This document shows, piece after piece, positions 23,349 through 27,281 of a DNA stretch of 27,281 nucleotides. The stretch is taken from IMG/VR virus record IMGVR_UViG_3300020122_000346, positions 1-27,281 of that record; one strand, given 5' to 3'. The notes under the pieces were generated by a model. That model was given only the letters and a program-made list of their open reading frames with translations, was not told where the DNA came from and did not search any database. The stretch comes from a virus. Positions within the stretch are counted from its first letter, which is position 1. Each line of letters starts with the position of its first letter. The translations under genes were made by a program, and so were the position numbers.

Positions 23349-24725
23349 ATGGCCGTTTGCCTGGCTCATTTCGATGTCTTGCGGCTCAAGGTGGAAGACT
23401 TAGGCCCAACCCTCTACACCCGCGCATCCTGGCGCGATCTGTGGCTGAACCTGATTCACCGCGAGGAATGGCCTATGGGTGCTGGCCTGGATCGCTCGGC
23501 GTTCACGATTGGCCGTTCGGAGCCGGATACCGAGGAAGAGACCTGGCCAGCTATCGCCGTGTCGTCCGGGGGTAATTACACCGGTTCCTGCGGCGTAACC
23601 TATAACCAGGTCTACGTGGGTCACCTGGAAGTCCATTACAAGCCAGAGCAGTTTGGGCTTTTGGGACCGTTGGTTTGCCAGGATGATTTGACACTGCATT
23701 GGAAGTCCACCGATTTCTGGGAGAAATACTTCCAAGCGATGGAAAAGCGCAACCAGAAGTCGATCATCCATCGACTGGGCAATATTTACATGAATTACGT
23801 GCCCAAGTGGGTAGCGTCAGCAACAGGATTTGCGCCGGTACCGGGCATTTCCGGACTGGTCCAGCCACCGCCTGCCGCCGTGGATTTAAACGGTGACACA
23901 GCGGGCTCTGTAGCAGCCGGTTTTCCGTCCTGCACGCTCGGCCAGGACCATCTGGATACCGTAGCCCAGAATTTGATTGAAATCGGCGCTACCGACCCCG
24001 ACAGCAACGGCTGGATTACCTGGAGCCCTGAAGGCCCCGTATTCCCGCTCAATATCGGGGTGGAGATGAGCAACCGAATCCTGCTCAATAACTCTGAACT
24101 GCGCCGGGATTACCGCGCTGCCTTTGAGGGCTATGGAGATGCCAACCCGGTTATCGCCCGAATCGGAGCTAGCCGGGTCATCAAGAATTTCCGTCACATC
24201 ATTAACCTGAACCCGCCGCGCTGGGCTCAGGTGAATAATGGCCAAACGATTACGGTGGTTCCCGCGACCGGAACAACTCCGGCTGTCACTTACACCAATA
24301 GCAGCGGCAAGACTCGCCTGAGACGCATTCCGGCTTGGTACATGTCCACCGATAGTGTCAATGCCACCAAGGGCAAGGTGGCGATAATCAACCCGCAATG
24401 GCAGGACCCGTCTATTGCCAACGTCGAAGGCGCTGTGGTGATGTCGCCCTGGGTGTTCCACGAAGAGATTCTGCGGCCAGTAAATGCCGCCCCCGGCATG
24501 AAATGGACCCCGCAGAACTACTTCGGTGAATGGCAATTTGTCACCGGCAATGATGCCCTGATCGGGTTCCCTGATTGTCCCGCAGGTGCGCAAGATCCGA
24601 CCCACAAGCAGGGCCGGCATGTGGCCGAATACCGGCATGCAGCGAAGCCGATATTCCCTGATTATGGAGCCCTAATTCTGTATCAACGCTGCACAACAGA
24701 CTGGGATTGCGCTTCGTGCAGCTAG
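23349..24725 (+). CDS. Major capsid protein
   Basis: ATG 23349 gives 458 residues. The motifs LYTRASWRDLWLN and HREEWP (about 23-43), TIGRSEP, GPLVCQDDLTL and the C-terminal GEWQFVTG ... GRHVAEYRHAAKPIFPDYG are the hallmark pattern I associate with major capsid proteins of this phage group, which form the icosahedral shell. The frame is open further upstream, to ATG 23238 or GTG 23226, adding 37 or 41 residues that read as a hydrophobic segment (AGILLGLFAIALG). I chose 23349 because homologues, as I remember them, begin around MA-CL-DFDVLRL; no start has a clear ribosome site. Neighbours fit: a scaffold 1.7 kb upstream and small virion genes after. There are many Cys residues for a capsid protein, including DWDCASC at the end. 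Confidence 0.82.
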   Translation: MAVCLAHFDVLRLKVEDLGPTLYTRASWRDLWLNLIHREEWPMGAGLDRSAFTIGRSEPDTEEETWPAIAVSSGGNYTGSCGVTYNQVYVGHLEVHYKPEQFGLLGPLVCQDDLTLHWKSTDFWEKYFQAMEKRNQKSIIHRLGNIYMNYVPKWVASATGFAPVPGISGLVQPPPAAVDLNGDTAGSVAAGFPSCTLGQDHLDTVAQNLIEIGATDPDSNGWITWSPEGPVFPLNIGVEMSNRILLNNSELRRDYRAAFEGYGDANPVIARIGASRVIKNFRHIINLNPPRWAQVNNGQTITVVPATGTTPAVTYTNSSGKTRLRRIPAWYMSTDSVNATKGKVAIINPQWQDPSIANVEGAVVMSPWVFHEEILRPVNAAPGMKWTPQNYFGEWQFVTGNDALIGFPDCPAGAQDPTHKQGRHVAEYRHAAKPIFPDYGALILYQRCTTDWDCASCS

Positions 24726-24801
24726 TTGATTACCAGTCACTTACAAAAGGATCTTCTGGCATCCGCGTCGATTGGTTGAGTTGACATATGTGCAGAATAG
24801 C

Positions 24802-24839
24802 CCCGGGTTGGTGTCGGTTTTGTGGGTTGGTCAACCGGG
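24802..24839 (+). terminator. Hairpin downstream of the capsid gene
   Basis: CCCGG plus TTG (24802-24810, one bulged G) can pair with CAACCGGG (24832-24839). It lies in the 139-bp gap after the capsid gene, where phages often place a transcription terminator. There is no T-tract after it, so read-through is likely and the role is doubtful. A TTGACA hexamer at 24781 just upstream has no matching -10 sequence. Confidence 0.25.
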
Positions 24840-24864
24840 CCAGCCTGGGGCGATTTGAAAAGTT

Positions 24865-25128
24865 ATGAACGTAGAATTTACCCCGCCCAAGGGATTCATC
24901 CCGCCCGAAGTATCCGAGCATGGTGAATTTGATTTGGTCTGCACATTCCGAGCTAAGTCTGGTGGCCAAATCTGTCTGGTTCAGCTCGGCGATACCAAGA
25001 TGCCGGGTTACGACAAGGACGAAGGCAAACAACAAGCGGCCCCTGATTACAAGGGGTACGCGACCCAAATGCAGTCCGAGATGGGCGGAGCAGGCGGAAA
25101 CCCTGCTGGAGAAAGTGGAGGTTATTAA
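24865..25128 (+). CDS. Small virion-type protein following the capsid gene
   Basis: This ORF encodes 87 residues. VEFTPPKGFIPPE, then GEFDLVCTFRAK...GQICLVQLGD and MPGYDK, gives a compact beta-rich N-terminal half, and the C-terminal half is Gly/Gln-rich and disordered (SEMGGAGGNPAGESGGY). In my recollection a small protein of this pattern follows the capsid gene in related phages. Its stop TAA shares one base with the next start (TAATG), so translation is coupled. Possible head-decoration or minor capsid protein; function is not proven. Confidence 0.65.
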   Translation: MNVEFTPPKGFIPPEVSEHGEFDLVCTFRAKSGGQICLVQLGDTKMPGYDKDEGKQQAAPDYKGYATQMQSEMGGAGGNPAGESGGY

Positions 25129-25472
25129 TGAGATATTTAAGACACGGAGTTTGGCGGCCCAGGGGAACGTATATGGTCCGTTGGAAGCGGCTTTCCCGCC
25201 GCAGTTACTTTTCTCTGACGATAGGCGGGCACGGCAATGTGAAGCGAACTAGGACGCTTTACAACACTGCGGTTCCAAGGTTCATTAACCCGCGCTTTCC
25301 CTACCCGACAACGAATACCGGGAAGGTGCTTTTTTACACCGCTGGCTCAGACCTGACCATCGCGTCCCCGAGCACGCCAACGTACCGGGCCACCTGGAAT
25401 TCGATCATTACCGACACGGATTTGCAGCAGGGGCAACCGAACATCATCGCTGATTGGCCTTCGTGGGATTGA
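25128..25472 (+). CDS. Small virion-type protein of unknown function
   Basis: The ATG shares its A with the upstream TAA. The product has 114 residues, with a strongly basic N-terminal 45 residues (RHGVWRPRGTY, RWKRLSRRSYF), then a beta-rich, Thr/Asn-rich remainder (TNTGKVLFYTAGSDLTIASPS). No signal peptide, membrane segment or family is seen. It is grouped with the preceding and following small virion genes. Confidence 0.6.
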   Translation: MRYLRHGVWRPRGTYMVRWKRLSRRSYFSLTIGGHGNVKRTRTLYNTAVPRFINPRFPYPTTNTGKVLFYTAGSDLTIASPSTPTYRATWNSIITDTDLQQGQPNIIADWPSWD

Positions 25473-25487
25473 CATGGGATTGATGCA

Positions 25488-25841
25488 ATGGCCCAGAAAT
25501 ATCACTCCACTTATCCGCAGCACGGGGATGACGTTCGCGTTCTCCTAGCCAAGCTGGACCAATACTTAACCTCTGGATCGATTGGCTCTATGTCTGAACA
25601 TTTCTCTTCAAATGCACCCAATACTGGCGATGCGATTCGTACCCTGCTGGCGAAGATATTGATCGTCATGAACGGAGGCGGCGGGGGTGGTTCGGGTGGT
25701 GGTGGAAAATCTGGAACCGGATCGCCAGAGGGCGTAGTCACGGCTGCGCCCGGAACAACTTACCTCGATGCTTCGACCGGTGCGTTCTGGGCGAAAAAAA
25801 CCGGCACGGGCAATACCGGCTGGATCGAGTTAATCGCATGA
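25488..25841 (+). CDS. Small structural protein with duplicated unit and Gly-rich linker
   Basis: The product has 117 residues. Two related units of about 28 residues are visible: YHSTYPQHGDDVRVLLAKL (5-23) and HFSSNAPNTGDAIRTLLAKI (38-57). A Gly-rich linker (NGGGGGGSGGGG, 62-73) follows. The last 40 residues hold SPEGVVTAAPGTTYLDASTG and FWAKKTGTGNTGW, a beta-repeat pattern common at the ends of head-fibre or tail-fibre adaptors. The stop overlaps the start of the fibre gene (ATGA). A fibre-attachment or head-fibre role is inferred. Confidence 0.7.
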   Translation: MAQKYHSTYPQHGDDVRVLLAKLDQYLTSGSIGSMSEHFSSNAPNTGDAIRTLLAKILIVMNGGGGGGSGGGGKSGTGSPEGVVTAAPGTTYLDASTGAFWAKKTGTGNTGWIELIA

Positions 25842-27281
25842 AAACATTTCTGACCGCCATCATTTTGGCTCTTTCGCTTTGTGCCTTTGGACAGCCCGTT
25901 CCCATCCAGAAGAACTCGGCGACTACCAACCTTGAGCCCGCGCTCATTACCTTTATTCAGAATCATTCGGGAACGGCAACCAATATTTGGTGGGCCGTTG
26001 CCGGCACAAATATTTTCATCACAACCAACGGCGGGGCCAGTCTACTGACCTTCGATGTTCCCTTGATGACTGCGAGCCAGATTTCCAACGCGCTCTATAA
26101 GGGCTCCCTAACGCTTGGCAAGCTCACCCTTTCGAGCAACCAGGACTTTACCGGGATAATTGTTACCAACTTCGTGGGAACTGGAGGAATCGTGGATACT
26201 AATGCCGCAACAGGCTCATTCACATCAATACGAGGTGGGTGGATAATACTCACTAATGCCGTTACTGGCAGCTACCAGCTCTCTACCAATGGATCAATTA
26301 CTCTTTCCAATTACACCACCGGAAAATTGATCACTATCACCAATGGGATAGTCACGGCGTCATCCTTTTCGGGGAGCGGAGCTACTTTGACCGGCATTCC
26401 ACTTTCGGGATTAGCGACAAGCGGTGCCGTCAACGGCCAGGTTGCTGAATTTAACGGATCCGCGTGGGTGCCTTCCGATGTTCAGGGCATCACCATTCCC
26501 AATACGATCACGCCTACGAATTTTGTCCTTAACACTGTTTACACAAACACTTCGGGATCGATTCAGTTGCTCGATGCTTCAATCCGGTTGGTTACTGCCG
26601 CAGTGAACGGGTCTTCGTCGATTGACTTAATGGCCGATCAGTCGGGCGGAACCAGTTTTACGCTTCAAGATCGAGTTGCGCTTACGACGTTCCTTACCGG
26701 TTTGGCGGTGGTCTACACTAATTCGCTGTCGGGGGCTGTATCGAATAATGCAACCTACTACTTCACAAACTCCAGCTCTGGCGCGGGAAATTCTGCCGAC
26801 ATTGCGCCAGGAACCGGGGAGCGAATCACCCTGAGCGACGGAGCCGCGGCCAATGTAGCGAGCCTCACGGCGCTCGCCGATGCCACCAATCACGTGAGCG
26901 TCGCTGCGCTAACGGCATCCTCTGGCACATCTGCCAATCTTGCGTCCGCGTTAACTGACGAAACCGGGACAGGCCCGGCTGTGTTTGCCAATGCCCCGAC
27001 CATGACCAACGTAATAGTTTACGGCAACGGTGCTTTCGCCGTCACGCTCCACGGGGGATACATCTCTACCAATGACACAACCGGGAGCACGACGATTTTG
27101 ACCAATGGCACCCTCCAGGTATCAAACCAAAATGCGACCGCAGCGAACACTATCAGCTCCACAAACGTGCTTCAGATAGACACCTCGCAGCTCAAGAAAG
27201 CGCTGCAAGTGGATACCAACGGCGTTCTGTTCGCCAATAACGCAACCTTTGCCGGACCCGTCCTTTTCACCGGGACAAGCA
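25838..27281 (+). CDS. Tail-fibre-like protein with signal peptide, C-terminus beyond window
   Basis: The frame starts at ATG 25838 (overlapping the previous stop) and is open to the last base, at least 481 residues. The N-terminus (MKTFLTAIILALSLCAFG then QPVP) reads as a Sec signal peptide with a likely AFG-Q cleavage site; the Cys is not in a lipobox context. The mature part is rich in Asn, Thr, Ser and Gly with short repeated strands (TNGSITLSNYTTG, SGSGATLTGIPLSGLATSG), a pattern typical of trimeric beta-helical phage tail fibres. Fibre identity is inferred from composition. A signal peptide on a virion protein is unusual. The alternative is a secreted or surface protein carried by the phage. 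Confidence 0.7.
   Translation, partial: MKTFLTAIILALSLCAFGQPVPIQKNSATTNLEPALITFIQNHSGTATNIWWAVAGTNIFITTNGGASLLTFDVPLMTASQISNALYKGSLTLGKLTLSSNQDFTGIIVTNFVGTGGIVDTNAATGSFTSIRGGWIILTNAVTGSYQLSTNGSITLSNYTTGKLITITNGIVTASSFSGSGATLTGIPLSGLATSGAVNGQVAEFNGSAWVPSDVQGITIPNTITPTNFVLNTVYTNTSGSIQLLDASIRLVTAAVNGSSSIDLMADQSGGTSFTLQDRVALTTFLTGLAVVYTNSLSGAVSNNATYYFTNSSSGAGNSADIAPGTGERITLSDGAAANVASLTALADATNHVSVAALTASSGTSANLASALTDETGTGPAVFANAPTMTNVIVYGNGAFAVTLHGGYISTNDTTGSTTILTNGTLQVSNQNATAANTISSTNVLQIDTSQLKKALQVDTNGVLFANNATFAGPVLFTGTS

Noticed and set aside
24781-24810. Promoter with TTGACA after the capsid gene
   Set aside because: No acceptable -10 hexamer follows at 16-18 bases, so I did not list it as a promoter.
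25838-25900. Lipoprotein signal on the fibre-like protein
   Set aside because: The residues before the cysteine (LSL) do not fit a lipobox, so a signal-peptidase I site is more likely.

Overview
The window is most likely a fragment of a tailed-phage (Caudoviricetes) genome or prophage, probably from an uncultured phage with a podovirus-like, short-tailed gene set. It carries a large terminase, a portal, a scaffold, a major capsid protein and a long run of virion and tail genes. I see no bacterial housekeeping, replication, integrase or lysogeny genes. Base composition is moderately GC-rich. The host cannot be fixed from the sequence. The Asn/Thr-rich fibre protein with a Sec-type signal peptide and the general style of the proteins faintly recall phages of the Verrucomicrobiota/Planctomycetota group, but this is only a hint.

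Layout. A minus-strand arm (1-9768) and a plus-strand arm (9820-27281) diverge from a 51-bp gap at 9769-9819. Reading the minus arm in its direction of transcription: a tail tube/stabiliser-like protein; a cluster of tiny proteins, two of them paralogous single-pass membrane peptides; a cysteine-rich virion protein; a collar-type tail protein; a connector-like protein; and three internal-virion-type proteins, the last cut by the window start. Most of these genes are joined by 4-bp ATGA/GTGA overlaps or near-contact stops and starts, so they look like one translationally coupled operon. A plus-strand HNH homing-type endonuclease (1799-2533) interrupts it.

The plus arm begins with TerL, a cysteine-rich zinc-ribbon-like protein and the portal. 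An unusual modification module follows: an ATP-grasp-like protein, two tiny coupled ORFs, a three-domain glycosyltransferase (GT-A-like, GT9/heptosyltransferase-like and GT2-like) and a separate GT4-like glycosyltransferase. Two small proteins and the scaffold come next. The scaffold is separated from the major capsid gene by about 1.6 kb. That interval holds a reverse-strand pair of genes (a triple zinc-knuckle protein and a small helical protein), followed by about 0.7 kb with no credible ORF but dense inverted repeats. I interpret the latter as a large structured RNA. After the capsid gene come three small virion-type proteins and an incomplete tail-fibre-like protein.

How it fits together. 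TerL and portal package DNA into a scaffold/MCP procapsid, and the minus-arm products build the tail and the ejected internal proteins. The ATP-grasp and glycosyltransferase block sits inside the head-assembly genes and is coupled by stop/start overlaps. My inference is that it decorates virion components or a host-surface glycan. The two most interesting items are the putative large RNA next to the capsid gene (22536-23208) and the ATP-grasp plus trimodular glycosyltransferase module (14718-19709). The latter includes an in-frame amber codon exactly where a start would be expected.
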